The notes beneath the pieces are model-generated. The model made no database searches. It had not been told where the DNA came from and saw only the letters and a program-made list of their open reading frames with translations. Position numbers and translations under genes: made by a program. A stretch of 64,000 nucleotides of DNA from Desulfonatronum sp. SC1 (GTDB lineage Bacteria; Desulfobacterota; Desulfovibrionia; Desulfovibrionales; Desulfonatronaceae), in contig NZ_PZKN01000005.1 in assembly GCF_003046795.1 (NCBI RefSeq), forward strand, positions 1-64,000, read 5' to 3'. How positions within the stretch are numbered: position 1 is the first letter of the stretch; every line of letters begins with the position of its first letter. This document shows, in pieces, positions 26,689 to 36,160 of this stretch.

Positions 26689-27461
26689 TCCTCAACGCAC
26701 CGGACGAACTCTACCTGCCGGACGCAACGGTCGTTGCTCTGGTGGGCGCGGGCGGCAAGACCAGCCTGATGCAGTCCATGGCCGCCCATGCCGTGGCCTC
26801 GGGCCAAACCGTGATCCGGACCACGACCACCAAGCTGGCTGGCGATACGGATAACCCTTTTTTTTGGGATGGACGAAAGACGTCGCTTCCCTTGATCCAA
26901 ACCCGACTCTCCCACGACCGGTCCCTGACCCTGGTCCGGGACCGGGATTCCACCACAGGCAAACTCCTCGGCCTTGCGCCCGAGGCCGTGGACCTCCTGG
27001 CCGCCTCCAGCCTGGCCGACCGCATCTTCGTGGAGGCCGACGGCGCACGCGGCAAATCGATCAAGGCCCCGGCGGACCACGAGCCAGTGATCCCCCGTTC
27101 CACGAACATGGTGATCGGGATCATAGGCGCAAACGCCCTGGACGCGTCCCTGGACGAGACACTTGTTTTTCGCCCCGAGCTGCTGGCCGCGATCTGTCGC
27201 GCACGTTCCGCCGAGCCCGTGGACGCCCGTATCCTGGCCTGCCTGGCCGCGCATCCCCAGGGTCTGTTCAAAAGCGTACCTCCACCTCCGTGTCGGCGCA
27301 TCCTGTTCGTGAACAAAATGGACATGGCCGGTGAAGCCGCATGGGAAATGTTGGCCCAGGCCCGACGACTCGTCAGAGCGGAGCATCCGGACGAATCGGG
27401 GTTCGCGATGCAATGGTTCGCGGGGTCAGTCAACGAGGGGTGGCTGCGGTCCGTGGACTAG
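26685..27461 (+). CDS. yqeC: YqeC family selenium-dependent hydroxylase accessory protein
   Basis: A 258-residue protein with a P-loop-like start ([18 protein letters not shown]), RTTTTKLAG and [23 protein letters not shown], all typical of the YqeC family found with selenium-dependent molybdenum hydroxylases. The start is the TTG at 26685, fused to the xdhC stop (TTGA). The frame runs further upstream but only as a shadow of xdhC. Its stop codon overlaps that of the convergent mocA gene by four bases. Confidence 0.87.
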   Translation: MILNAPDELYLPDATVVALVGAGGKTSLMQSMAAHAVASGQTVIRTTTTKLAGDTDNPFFWDGRKTSLPLIQTRLSHDRSLTLVRDRDSTTGKLLGLAPEAVDLLAASSLADRIFVEADGARGKSIKAPADHEPVIPRSTNMVIGIIGANALDASLDETLVFRPELLAAICRARSAEPVDARILACLAAHPQGLFKSVPPPPCRRILFVNKMDMAGEAAWEMLAQARRLVRAEHPDESGFAMQWFAGSVNEGWLRSVD

Positions 27462-28090
27462 GGTTGAATCCCGGCTATCAAAAGCGCCTGATAGTCTTCG
27501 ACCGTGTCCACGTCCCGCAGCACCCCGGAATCCTCCACGTCCACCAGATGCAGACACGCATCCGAATGATCCAGAAGCGCACGTGCTCCGACGTCCCCAT
27601 CCAGAGTCATGACCCGTGGGAACCATGCCCGGGGAATGCAGACCGGGTTGCCCCGTCGCTCATCATATCGCGGTGCGACAAAGGATCGCGGATCGCCGCG
27701 AAACGCCTCGGCCAAGGCCGTTAAGGTTTCCAACCGCACCAGAGGTTGATCGCCCAGCAAGACCAGCGCTCCGAGCATGTCGCCCCCCTCTTTCTTTTCC
27801 ACGTCGTCTAGTCCGGCCAGCCCCGCCCGCAGGCTCCGAGCTTGGCCGCGGTTCCAGTCAGTTGCCTGGATGATCCGCAAGGTGCTATCCACGTCCTTCA
27901 GGGCGTGGCCCACCTCGGCGGCGTTACAGCCGGTCACGACCACCACCGGATCGCAGACCGCCAAGGCTTTGCGGAGCACATGGACCACCAGCGGCTCGCC
28001 GCGGTACGGCAGCAACAGCTTGCCCCCAAGCCCGCCGCCCATCCGCCGACCGGCCCCGGCCGCCAGGATCAAGCCGGCTATCTTGTTCAT
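27458..28090 (-). CDS. mocA: molybdenum cofactor cytidylyltransferase-like protein (MocA/YgfJ)
   Basis: A 210-residue nucleotidyltransferase of the MobA-like group (AGLILAAGAGRRMGG ... GGKLLLPYRGEPLV, GDQPLV). MocA adds CMP to molybdopterin, the form needed by xanthine-dehydrogenase-type enzymes; the YgfJ branch is a maturation factor in selenium-dependent clusters. The ATG at 28088-28090 gives the conserved start. It is the only gene of the cluster on the minus strand and faces hydA across a 65-base divergent gap. Confidence 0.88.
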   Translation of the reverse strand: MNKIAGLILAAGAGRRMGGGLGGKLLLPYRGEPLVVHVLRKALAVCDPVVVVTGCNAAEVGHALKDVDSTLRIIQATDWNRGQARSLRAGLAGLDDVEKKEGGDMLGALVLLGDQPLVRLETLTALAEAFRGDPRSFVAPRYDERRGNPVCIPRAWFPRVMTLDGDVGARALLDHSDACLHLVDVEDSGVLRDVDTVEDYQALLIAGIQP

Positions 28091-28155
28091 TCGCAATCCT
28101 TGCCAACCCAACCGTATTTCATTCCCCACCCCTCACCTTTTTGCACGGAGGCAGC

Positions 28156-29571
28156 ATGCAGCTCATGATCCGAGGAGCAACCGTGGTCAACGCCGACCAC
28201 TCCGCCAGGGCGGAGATCCTCGTTTCCGACGGAATGATACTCGCAGTGGGCCGTGATCTGGACATCCCTTCCGGCGCCCGCATCGTGGACGCCGACGGTC
28301 TGCTGGCCCTGCCCGGCGGCATCGACCCGCACACCCACCTGGACATGCCCATTGCCGGAACCCGCACCGCGGACGATTTTGAACAGGGCGGACGGGCCGC
28401 CCTGGCCGGGGGGACCACCACGGTCATCGACTTCGTCATCCCCAACCAGGGGCAATCCCTGCTCCAGGCCTTCGACGCCTGGATGGACCTGGCCCGCACC
28501 GCCACCTGCGACTACTCCTTCCACGTGGCCGTGACCTGGTTCGACGCGAGTGTTGCCCAGGAAATGGGCGTACTGGCCTGGGAGCGGGGGGTCAATTCCT
28601 TCAAGCACTACATGGCCTACAAGGGCACGGTGATGCTCGATCCCGAACAGATGCCGGACAGCTTTGCCCGGGCCGGGGAGCTGGGCTGCCTGTGTACGGT
28701 GCATGCCGAGAATGACGAGATCATCCCCTTTCTGCAACGCAAGCTCCTGGCCCAGGGTGTGACGCATCCCCGGGGGCACCCTGTTTCCCATCCCCAGTCC
28801 GGCGAGGCGGATGCCACCTGGCGGGCCATTGCCGTGGCCGAGGCGGCTGGCGTGCCGCTTTACGTGGTCCATGTGTCCTGCGCCCAGGCCCTGGAAGCGA
28901 TCATATCGGCCCGAACCCGCGGCCTGCCCGTGTTCGCCGAATGCCTGGGCGGCCACCTGACCCTGGACGCGTCAGTTTACGAGCAGGATGACGCCCAGGC
29001 AGCGGCCCGCTTCGTGATGAGCCCGCCGTTTCGGCCAAAACAGGACCGAGAGGCCCTTTGGAACGGGCTGGCCACCGGGGCCATCCAGGTGACGGCCAGC
29101 GATAACTGCGCCTTCACGGACGCCCAGCGCTCCAAGGGACTCGGCGATTTCTCCAAACTGCCCAGCGGCACGCCGGGGCTGGAGGACCGGATGCGGGTGG
29201 TCTGGGACGGCGGCGTGGCCCAGGGCCGCCTGACCCCGGAACAGTTCGTAGCCGTAACCTCCACCAACGCGGCCCGGCTGTTCAACATTTACCCGCGCAA
29301 AGGCTGCATCCTACCCGGCGCGGACGCGGACATCGTGCTCTGGGACCCGGAGGCCGAGCATACGGTCAGCGCCAAGACCCATCACCATGCCGTGGACTTC
29401 AGCGTGTTCGAAGGCATGACCTTTCGCGGTGGGCCAGTGGCCACCTACTTGGGGGGACGGGAGGTGTTTCGAGAGGGACGCGTTAACGCCGAACCGGGCA
29501 TCGGCCAGCACATTGCCCGACCGACTTTTGGGCCTGGATTCAACTTCCTTCGAGACTTGCTGGAGAATTAA
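28156..29571 (+). CDS. hydA: dihydropyrimidinase/hydantoinase
   Basis: A 471-residue cyclic amidohydrolase. Visible motifs are GGIDPHTHLDMP (metal-binding HxH), the carboxylated-lysine region NSFKHYMAYKG, CTVHAEND, YVVHVSCAQAL and the aspartate in ASDNCAF. It hydrolyses the amide bond of dihydropyrimidines or hydantoins and corresponds to HyuA/YgeZ in purine clusters of enterobacteria. The ATG at 28156 has GGAGG upstream; a TTG five codons earlier is less likely. A bidirectional terminator follows. Confidence 0.92.
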   Translation: MQLMIRGATVVNADHSARAEILVSDGMILAVGRDLDIPSGARIVDADGLLALPGGIDPHTHLDMPIAGTRTADDFEQGGRAALAGGTTTVIDFVIPNQGQSLLQAFDAWMDLARTATCDYSFHVAVTWFDASVAQEMGVLAWERGVNSFKHYMAYKGTVMLDPEQMPDSFARAGELGCLCTVHAENDEIIPFLQRKLLAQGVTHPRGHPVSHPQSGEADATWRAIAVAEAAGVPLYVVHVSCAQALEAIISARTRGLPVFAECLGGHLTLDASVYEQDDAQAAARFVMSPPFRPKQDREALWNGLATGAIQVTASDNCAFTDAQRSKGLGDFSKLPSGTPGLEDRMRVVWDGGVAQGRLTPEQFVAVTSTNAARLFNIYPRKGCILPGADADIVLWDPEAEHTVSAKTHHHAVDFSVFEGMTFRGGPVATYLGGREVFREGRVNAEPGIGQHIARPTFGPGFNFLRDLLEN

Positions 29572-29644
29572 CGACAAAGGGGCCTCCCTTTCCGAACTCG
29601 CATACCTCCTCTGCTCCGCCGAAACCCTTTCAAGCTCCAGACGT

Positions 29645-29687
29645 AAAAAAGCGCCCCTCTCCTCACGGAAAGGGGCGCTTTCTTTTT
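29645..29687. terminator. bidirectional rho-independent terminator
   Basis: AAAGCGCCCCT (29648-29658) pairs with AGGGGCGCTTT (29671-29681) across a 12-base loop. An A-run on the left and a T-run on the right serve both directions. It ends the hydA transcript on the plus strand and the qrc operon on the minus strand. Confidence 0.9.
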
Positions 29688-29704
29688 CAAAGCCTCAGTG
29701 GTTC

Positions 29705-30940
29705 TTAGGCCTGATTCAACTTCCGTTCCTGCGGGAAGACCGGAAGGTAGCGGTAAGCCAAGCTGAGGATTAGTGCGCCGTAGGCGATGACCGCCAACGA
29801 AGGAGCCCATTCAGCCCATGTCGGCACATAGACGTACCAGCGGTCGAAAGGCATGATCGGGTGGGCCAGGGTTTGGGCGGTTTGGACGTAACGGTTGATG
29901 ATCACCCCGATGCCAACCATGGTGCACGCGGAGTAGAGTATCCACGGCGTATTGCGGGTCTTGGAGTAGAGCAGCAGGACAGCGGGGAACAGGCCGAAAA
30001 CGACCAATTCAGAGAACAACAGCCACTTGCCGTAGGCCACCCCGTAGAACACTTCACTGAAGGTCAGACCGGACCGGGGCAGGATGCCGGTGGCCCAGGC
30101 CCACGTGTCCAGATACTTGAAGACCAAATAGATGGCCAGCATGGTACCGGAAATCTTGCCCATCAGGGCCTTGACGCTGAAGTCCACCAGCTTGCGGCCG
30201 GTCATCTTTTCCATCAGCGTGGCGACCAGCATGGTGAAACCCGGCCCGGAGGCCACGGCGGAAAGGATGAACAGGAAGAAGGTCCAGGGCCAGATGAAGA
30301 AGCCTTCACGGAAGGCGTAGGGCCGGGAAAACAATACGCCGTACATGCCGCCCAGGGAGCCCTGGTGGAAGAAGGACAGGAAGGCCCCGACGCCAGCGAA
30401 CAAGGGCATGATCACATGGAAGTTGTGGGCCATGTGATGCAGGAACTTGATCTTGTTCAGCTTGCGGTTCTCCAGAATGATCGGAATGAACTCGATGGTC
30501 AGCACCAGCATGTAGCAGGTGATGCAAAAGATTACTTCCGTGAGCATGGAGTGGACGTTGGGGTGCCAGAAACCGAACCAGGCCCTGAGCGGCTGACCGA
30601 CTTCCAGGGTCAGGATCAACAAGGCTCCGGAATAACAGATGAAGCCGATGATGACCGCCAGATTGATGATGTTTTTCAAGCCTTCGACGCGGACCAGATA
30701 GTACAGAAGCCCGCTGAAAAAGGCCCCGGCCCCCAGGGCGATCACGCCCAGGTCGAAGATGATGTACAATCCAAAGGCGAAGTAGTTGTCCATGCCCGTG
30801 ACGATCAGCCCGCCGGACCAGACCACGTAGGCGGCGTAAACGCCCCAGACCAGCACGGCGAAGACGACCGCCAGCCACGCAATGAACAGCTTCAAGGAGC
30901 AACGCTGGACCCCTTCGGGCCACAATTCTTTATCACTCAT
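29705..30940 (-). CDS. qrcD: menaquinone reductase integral membrane subunit QrcD (NrfD-like)
   Basis: A 411-residue NrfD/PsrC-type membrane protein with about ten hydrophobic segments, which holds the quinone site. In QrcABCD of sulfate reducers, electrons from periplasmic cytochrome c3 reduce menaquinone. It lies three bases after qrcC, at the end of the operon, in front of a strong terminator. The conserved PsrC-like core (WHPNVHSMLTEVIFCITCYM) is present. Confidence 0.93.
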   Translation of the reverse strand: MSDKELWPEGVQRCSLKLFIAWLAVVFAVLVWGVYAAYVVWSGGLIVTGMDNYFAFGLYIIFDLGVIALGAGAFFSGLLYYLVRVEGLKNIINLAVIIGFICYSGALLILTLEVGQPLRAWFGFWHPNVHSMLTEVIFCITCYMLVLTIEFIPIILENRKLNKIKFLHHMAHNFHVIMPLFAGVGAFLSFFHQGSLGGMYGVLFSRPYAFREGFFIWPWTFFLFILSAVASGPGFTMLVATLMEKMTGRKLVDFSVKALMGKISGTMLAIYLVFKYLDTWAWATGILPRSGLTFSEVFYGVAYGKWLLFSELVVFGLFPAVLLLYSKTRNTPWILYSACTMVGIGVIINRYVQTAQTLAHPIMPFDRWYVYVPTWAEWAPSLAVIAYGALILSLAYRYLPVFPQERKLNQA

Positions 30941-30943
30941 GGT

Positions 30944-31717
30944 CTAGACCCCTCCGACCGTTTCATGTTCAAGATAGTTGTCGCCCTGTTTCCGGACCCA
31001 TTCCCGTTTGCTGTAGTAATAGACCTGGGGCTTGGTGTTCAGGCGCTCCAACAGGCGAAACGCATACGGACTCTTGGACAGCTTGTGGACCTTGTGCTCC
31101 GGATTCTGCAGGTCGCCGAAAACCATGGCCCCGGTGGGACACATTTCCACACAGGCGGGGATATAGTCGCCCTCGTTCAAGGCGTTGGGGTCGCGCCCCT
31201 CGATCCGGGCCTTGTCTCGGGCATACATATAGCGATGGTGACAGAACAGACACTTTTCCACCACGCCGCGGGGTCGGGTGGAGACGTCCGGAGTGAGGGT
31301 CTTTTCCATGCCTTCAGGCCAGACCGGATCTTGCCAGTTGAAGTACCGGGCATGATAGGGACAGGCGGCCATGCAGTACCGGCAACCGATGCACCGGGCG
31401 TTGACCTGGCTGACAATCCCGCCCTCCTGGTTCTTGTCCGTTGCGATGACCGGACAGACCGGCACGCAGTTCGGCTTTCCGCACTGCAAGCACGGGCGCG
31501 GCATGTAGGCGACGTCGTGGTTCGGATAGGGCTGCTTGTTTGAGAGCTGGTAGACCAGCAACCAAGTCATGCTGTAGCGCTTGTTCGAGGCGTCCACCGG
31601 CGGGGCGATGTTGTTTTCCGCCTGGCAGGCGACCATGCAGGCCCCGCAGCCGGTGCAGCGGTCCAGGTCGATGACCATTCCCCACTTGATTTTGAATTCC
31701 TTGAGATACAAAACCAT
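30944..31717 (-). CDS. qrcC: menaquinone reductase iron-sulfur subunit QrcC
   Basis: A 257-residue DMSO-reductase-type ferredoxin subunit with four cysteine motifs for [3Fe-4S]/[4Fe-4S] clusters: CTGCGACMVACQ, CLQCGKPNCVPVCP, CIGCRYCMAACP, and C-x2-C near residue 160. There is no signal peptide, so it is carried across the membrane with QrcB. It lies between qrcB and qrcD, the standard order. Confidence 0.93.
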   Translation of the reverse strand: MVLYLKEFKIKWGMVIDLDRCTGCGACMVACQAENNIAPPVDASNKRYSMTWLLVYQLSNKQPYPNHDVAYMPRPCLQCGKPNCVPVCPVIATDKNQEGGIVSQVNARCIGCRYCMAACPYHARYFNWQDPVWPEGMEKTLTPDVSTRPRGVVEKCLFCHHRYMYARDKARIEGRDPNALNEGDYIPACVEMCPTGAMVFGDLQNPEHKVHKLSKSPYAFRLLERLNTKPQVYYYSKREWVRKQGDNYLEHETVGGV

Positions 31718-31732
31718 ATGCTCAACCTTCCT

Positions 31733-33892
31733 TTAGGCTTTGGCGATGCGCACGCGGGAATCGGCCCAGACGGCCAGGTTGCTCCCCGGTTCGGTACGTA
31801 CCGTCAACACTTTGTAGATGTTGTCTCCCTTGTTCCGGCTGAACTTGTCCCAAGCCGTATGGCCGAATCCCAGCGGAGCGGCGACCATGTTCCGGCCAAC
31901 GCCCTCAAAGATGCGCACTTTGGCCAGACAGGAGCCGTTGGGGCCGGCCAGCTTGACCTTGTCCTCGGCTTGCAAGCCGTAGGCGCGGGCCGTGGCGGAG
32001 TTCATCCAGACGTAGAACACGTCGCCCTGGATTTCCTGTTCGCCCAAAAGCGGCAGGCAAAAGGGCGGGATGGCAATGTGCCTGGAACCGTAGGTCCGGC
32101 TATCCATTGCCGCCAGGCTGACCGGGAAGGTCCAGTCCTCGGCGTCCGGGGGAGCGGTCTGGGAAATGATCGTGGAGCCGAGCTGCATGGCGGTGGGGAA
32201 GGGTTCCTGGATGGAAGCCCAAAACGAGCCCCTGGAAATATTCCGCCACAAATTGCCCGAAGCCGCGGCGGGAACCTTGCCGGCTCTGGCCTCCCAAGGC
32301 TGAACCTTGTCCGTAAAGAAGCCTTCCAGCTCGCTCAGAGCGGCGACCTTGGCCTCCAGGACCTTGTCGAAGGAATCGTATCCGAGATCGATGTCCAGAG
32401 CCTTGGCCACGCCCAGCAAAACATCACCCGTGGGCTTGGTGTCGAAAATGGGCTGGCGGATTACGGGCCGCGTCAGGCTGTAGCTGGCGAAACCGGAGCC
32501 GTAAGGGGTCTGAACGTCGTCGAACCGCTCGATGAAGGTCGGCGTGGGCAGCAACAGATCCGCCTGAACGGCAGTTTCATCATAGAACGTGCTGAAGCTG
32601 ACCAAATAGGAACCATCAAAGGCTTTGGCCGCCACGTCGGGCTGCGGCAGGGCGAAAAGCGGATTGGCCTCGTATACCAGATAGACGCCCGGCTTGCTCA
32701 CTTTGCCATCGGCAACTCCCTGAACATAAGCGACCAGATCCTTGGCGCGAATCTGGGCCTGGGCCTTGGCCCCTTCGACCACCTTGGGCAGATCCGGCAG
32801 GACTTGAATCCCACCGACGGAGTTGACGTTGTCAAACAGCATGTTCAGGCTCAAGGCCGCGGCGAAGCTGAACACGCCGCCGCCCTGGGCGATGGTGGAC
32901 CCCGGGATGATTAACGGCTTGTTTGCGGTGCGGAGCTTTCGGGCCAGTTCGGCCACCTGCTCCGGTGCCACGCCGGTCAGGCGTTCCACATAGTCCGGAG
33001 TGTACCGATTGATGACGAAATTGCGATAGGCGAAAAAATCATGGGCCTGGGGAGCGGACATCCCACCCTGAAGGAGGTGGTAGGCGATGCCCAGAGCCAA
33101 AACGCCTTCCATGCCCGGAGTAATGGCAATCCATTGGTCGGCCGCGCCGCCCGTGACGTTCTGCGTCGGTCCGACGTAGACGTATTCCGCCGAGGCTTCC
33201 TCGCCCACGGGGTGCGCAGCGCCGTAGGCTTTCTTGTTCCGAACGGCTGTGCCCCAGCTGTCCAGCATGTCCGCGCCGAAGGCCAACACGAAATCCGCGT
33301 TCTCGAGGTCGTAGCCGATGCTTCCCTCGCGAAGAATCTTGGAGGCCACGAGCTGTTCCCCGGGCATCAGGAAGCAGCCGTCCGATCCCAGGCCGCCCAG
33401 CAAGGCGGAAAAGAGTTCGTTGATGGTCCCGTTTTCATCCCCGCTGACACAGACCACGGCGTCCTTCCTGCCTTTCTGCTCGGCCAGCTTCTCCTGCAAC
33501 AAGGCTTCGGCCTCATCCCAGGAAATGGGCTGGTGCGACCCGTCGGCCTGCTTTTGCATCGGCCCTTTGATCCTGGCCGGGGCGTACAGCAGTTGCACGG
33601 CCGCCGCGCCCAAAGGACAGATCCCGCCCTGGCTCAAGGGATGGTCGGTGCGCCCTTCCGCGGCCACTGGACGGCCGCCCGCGGTACGAATGTTCAGTCC
33701 GCACCCGGCGGGACAGAGCTTGCAGGTGGTCGCGGCATAGGCCCGCGGCCCGTACTCCAGCCGGGGAATCCACGGCCAGTTCTGGGTCCAGATGGCCGAG
33801 TCGTCGATGGATTTCCAAATCACCGGGGTGAACAGGGTTCCCGCGACACCCCCGGCAGCAAACGTGAGAAAACTTCTCCGATTAAGTGCCAT
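31733..33892 (-). CDS. qrcB: menaquinone reductase molybdopterin-oxidoreductase-like subunit QrcB
   Basis: A 719-residue member of the molybdopterin oxidoreductase superfamily. The N-terminus is a twin-arginine signal (NRRSFLTFAAGG), so the protein is exported folded. A [4Fe-4S] cluster motif uses C57, C60, C64 and C92. QrcB is known to lack a molybdenum cofactor and to act as an electron-transfer scaffold; the sequence alone does not prove that. It pairs with QrcC. Confidence 0.93.
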   Translation of the reverse strand: MALNRRSFLTFAAGGVAGTLFTPVIWKSIDDSAIWTQNWPWIPRLEYGPRAYAATTCKLCPAGCGLNIRTAGGRPVAAEGRTDHPLSQGGICPLGAAAVQLLYAPARIKGPMQKQADGSHQPISWDEAEALLQEKLAEQKGRKDAVVCVSGDENGTINELFSALLGGLGSDGCFLMPGEQLVASKILREGSIGYDLENADFVLAFGADMLDSWGTAVRNKKAYGAAHPVGEEASAEYVYVGPTQNVTGGAADQWIAITPGMEGVLALGIAYHLLQGGMSAPQAHDFFAYRNFVINRYTPDYVERLTGVAPEQVAELARKLRTANKPLIIPGSTIAQGGGVFSFAAALSLNMLFDNVNSVGGIQVLPDLPKVVEGAKAQAQIRAKDLVAYVQGVADGKVSKPGVYLVYEANPLFALPQPDVAAKAFDGSYLVSFSTFYDETAVQADLLLPTPTFIERFDDVQTPYGSGFASYSLTRPVIRQPIFDTKPTGDVLLGVAKALDIDLGYDSFDKVLEAKVAALSELEGFFTDKVQPWEARAGKVPAAASGNLWRNISRGSFWASIQEPFPTAMQLGSTIISQTAPPDAEDWTFPVSLAAMDSRTYGSRHIAIPPFCLPLLGEQEIQGDVFYVWMNSATARAYGLQAEDKVKLAGPNGSCLAKVRIFEGVGRNMVAAPLGFGHTAWDKFSRNKGDNIYKVLTVRTEPGSNLAVWADSRVRIAKA

Positions 33893-33909
33893 AGTATATC
33901 ACCCCTTTC

Positions 33910-34500
33910 CTATTTATGACAGGTCTGGCAAGCGTTGGGAGCACCAGCGAACCGCTCCGGCTCCTGGGCGGCCACCGTGGCGTGACACCGCTCACAGTCC
34001 TTCATCTTCATCGTATCCCGACTGTACTTGGTCAAGCGGTTTTCATAGTAGACCGGCAACTCATTGGAACTGCCCACGTCCGGGTGACACCCGGCGGTGG
34101 CGCAATCATACTCTCTGTGCGCGGCATGGGAGAAAAAGACGTTGTCCGGTTGATACTGATAAACCAGCCAGGGCACTTCAATCCCCTTTTCGTAATACTC
34201 TTCCACGAATTTGATTTCATCCGGATGATCCCCCATGGGAAAAGAGTGGCACTCCGCGCACTTGGCATTGTCGGGCAAGCCCGAAAAAGAGCCGTCGCGC
34301 CGAAAAGAGTGACAGTCGTCACAGCTCATCCCGTACAGTTCAATGTGGTTTTGGTGTGTAAAAACAAGCGGCTGGGTCTTCTTGCTGAATAACAGCTGTG
34401 GAACTCCCCACCATCCGAAGGCCAACGCGGCCACAAACCCCAACAAGAACGGCAGAACTACTCCGCCCGCACTCGTTCCCCCTTTCTTTTCTTCCATCAT
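33910..34500 (-). CDS. qrcA: menaquinone reductase multihaem cytochrome c subunit QrcA
   Basis: A 196-residue membrane-anchored cytochrome c. A hydrophobic segment (residues 13-31) anchors the N-terminus. I see five haem-binding motifs: CDDCH (60), CAECH (81), CATAGCH (133, a CX4CH form), CERCH (169) and CQTCH (191). The family is described as hexahaem, so one site may be non-canonical or missing. It receives electrons from cytochrome c3 and is the first gene of the operon. Two adjacent ATGs (34498-34500, 34495-34497) can both start it. Confidence 0.92.
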   Translation of the reverse strand: MMEEKKGGTSAGGVVLPFLLGFVAALAFGWWGVPQLLFSKKTQPLVFTHQNHIELYGMSCDDCHSFRRDGSFSGLPDNAKCAECHSFPMGDHPDEIKFVEEYYEKGIEVPWLVYQYQPDNVFFSHAAHREYDCATAGCHPDVGSSNELPVYYENRLTKYSRDTMKMKDCERCHATVAAQEPERFAGAPNACQTCHK

Positions 34501-34574
34501 GTTGCCTCACATGCTGTAGTGTTGATGATGAAAAGAGCCTCAACGTATCCTGCTTGGATCCAAATTTTCGGCAC

Positions 34575-34602
34575 CCTATGCAAGAGAGCAAAGCCCTGTC
34601 AA
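34575..34602 (-). promoter_or_regulatory. sigma-70 promoter of the qrcABCD operon
   Basis: On the minus strand a perfect TTGACA (34597-34602) is followed after 16 bases by CATAGG (34575-34580), 74 bases before the qrcA start. The -35 box is ideal; the -10 box is weaker. Confidence 0.6.
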
Positions 34603-34701
34603 GCGCTAATGAAATAATTCACGAAACTTGGGAACACGTTAAGGTTAATAAAAAAAACAGGTTATCTGACTAATGAACAATTCAAACACCCCGTATCCGC
34701 C

Positions 34702-36156
34702 TCACTCGGATGTTTGAGGCCGACTCCGCCCGTAGACATCGTCGAAACGGACGATGTCGTCCTCTTCCAGATAGGGACCGCTCTGGATCTCGATGATCTC
34801 CACCGGAACCCGCCCCGGATTGGAAAGCCGATGCATGGCGGTTTTGGGAATGTCCACGGACTGATTCTCCGCGACAAGCGTTTCCTTGTCCCCCACCTGG
34901 ACCAGGGCCGTGCCCTTGATCACCACCCAGTGTTCGCTGCGGTGGTGGTGCATCTGCAAGCTCAATCTCGCCCCGGGGTGGACCATGATCCGCTTTATCT
35001 TGTAGAACTGGCCCTCTTCCAAAACCGTGTAGCTGCCCCAGGGCCGACGCACGGTGACGTGAGCCTCCACCAGGGTGGACTTTTCGGCCTTGAGCCGGTT
35101 CACCACGTCCTTGACCCGCTGAACCTGATTCAACGGGCAGACCAGGGTCGCGTCCCTGGTCTGGACCACGGCCATACCCTCCAGGCCCACGGCGGCCAAC
35201 TTGCCGCCCGAGGAGAACAGCAAGCTGTCCCTGCAATCCATATTCAGCACGTCGCCCTTGACCACGCAATGGTCAACGGCGTCCCGCTGGCCCATCCGGA
35301 ACATGGCCTCCCAGCTTCCCAGGTCGTCCCAGGAAAACCCGGCTTCGACCACCGCCAAGTGTCGGGCATATTCCATGATCCCGTAATCCACCGAGATATC
35401 CGGGATGTCGGCGTATCCTGACGCAAGTCCCTGGTCTTCCCGCTCCAGCCACCAGGTCCAGAGCTGGGGCTGAAACTCTTCAACGGCGCCCAGGAACGCC
35501 GTAGCGGGAACGATGAACATCCCGCTGTTCCAGGAGTGGGTGCCGGCGCTGACGAACTCCCGTGCAGCATCCAATGGGGGCTTTTCCACGAAGCCGGCTA
35601 CTTTGTAAGCTCCGGGCGCCAGTACTTCGGCCTTGGCAATGTACCCGTAGCCGGTCTCCGGCTTGGTCGGCGGAATACCGAAGGTCACGAACCAGTCCTG
35701 GTCCGCCAGGGCCAGGGCCTGTTCCCAGTCAGCCTCGAACCGCCCTTGATCGCCGATCATGTGGTCCGAGGGAAAAACGCCCACCAGGGCCTGACCGCGT
35801 TCCGGATCCTGAATCGTGACGATCTTATCCAGGCCGAGCAGGATCGCCGGAAGCGTATTCCGGGCCATGGGCTCCTTGAGCACCTGTTCCTTCAAGCCCG
35901 GATGCACCTCGGCCAACTGCGAGCAAACCTCGAAGAAGTGCTCCTCATTGGTCACGGTAACGATCCGTTCCGCGGGCAGTCGCCCCAGCAATCGCTCGGC
36001 GGTCTGTTGCAGCAAGGTTTTATCCCCGTTCAAGGCCAACAGTTGCTTGGGCAGCAGGGAACGGGACATGGGCCAAAGCCGAGTGCCGGATCCGCCGGCC
36101 AGCACAATGGCCCAGGCATTCTCCCATATCTGGGAACCAACTACATTTTTTACCAT
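34702..36156 (-). CDS. manC: mannose-1-phosphate guanylyltransferase / mannose-6-phosphate isomerase
   Basis: A 484-residue two-domain enzyme making GDP-mannose for surface polysaccharide. The N-terminal nucleotidyltransferase has the signature VLAGGSGTRLWPMSR and VEKPPLDAA. The C-terminal cupin isomerase domain has RPWGSYTVL and MHHHRSEHWVVIKGTA. The ATG at 36154-36156 has AAGGAG upstream. The open frame runs further upstream without similarity. Confidence 0.95.
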   Translation of the reverse strand: MVKNVVGSQIWENAWAIVLAGGSGTRLWPMSRSLLPKQLLALNGDKTLLQQTAERLLGRLPAERIVTVTNEEHFFEVCSQLAEVHPGLKEQVLKEPMARNTLPAILLGLDKIVTIQDPERGQALVGVFPSDHMIGDQGRFEADWEQALALADQDWFVTFGIPPTKPETGYGYIAKAEVLAPGAYKVAGFVEKPPLDAAREFVSAGTHSWNSGMFIVPATAFLGAVEEFQPQLWTWWLEREDQGLASGYADIPDISVDYGIMEYARHLAVVEAGFSWDDLGSWEAMFRMGQRDAVDHCVVKGDVLNMDCRDSLLFSSGGKLAAVGLEGMAVVQTRDATLVCPLNQVQRVKDVVNRLKAEKSTLVEAHVTVRRPWGSYTVLEEGQFYKIKRIMVHPGARLSLQMHHHRSEHWVVIKGTALVQVGDKETLVAENQSVDIPKTAMHRLSNPGRVPVEIIEIQSGPYLEEDDIVRFDDVYGRSRPQTSE

Positions 36157-36160
36157 CAAA

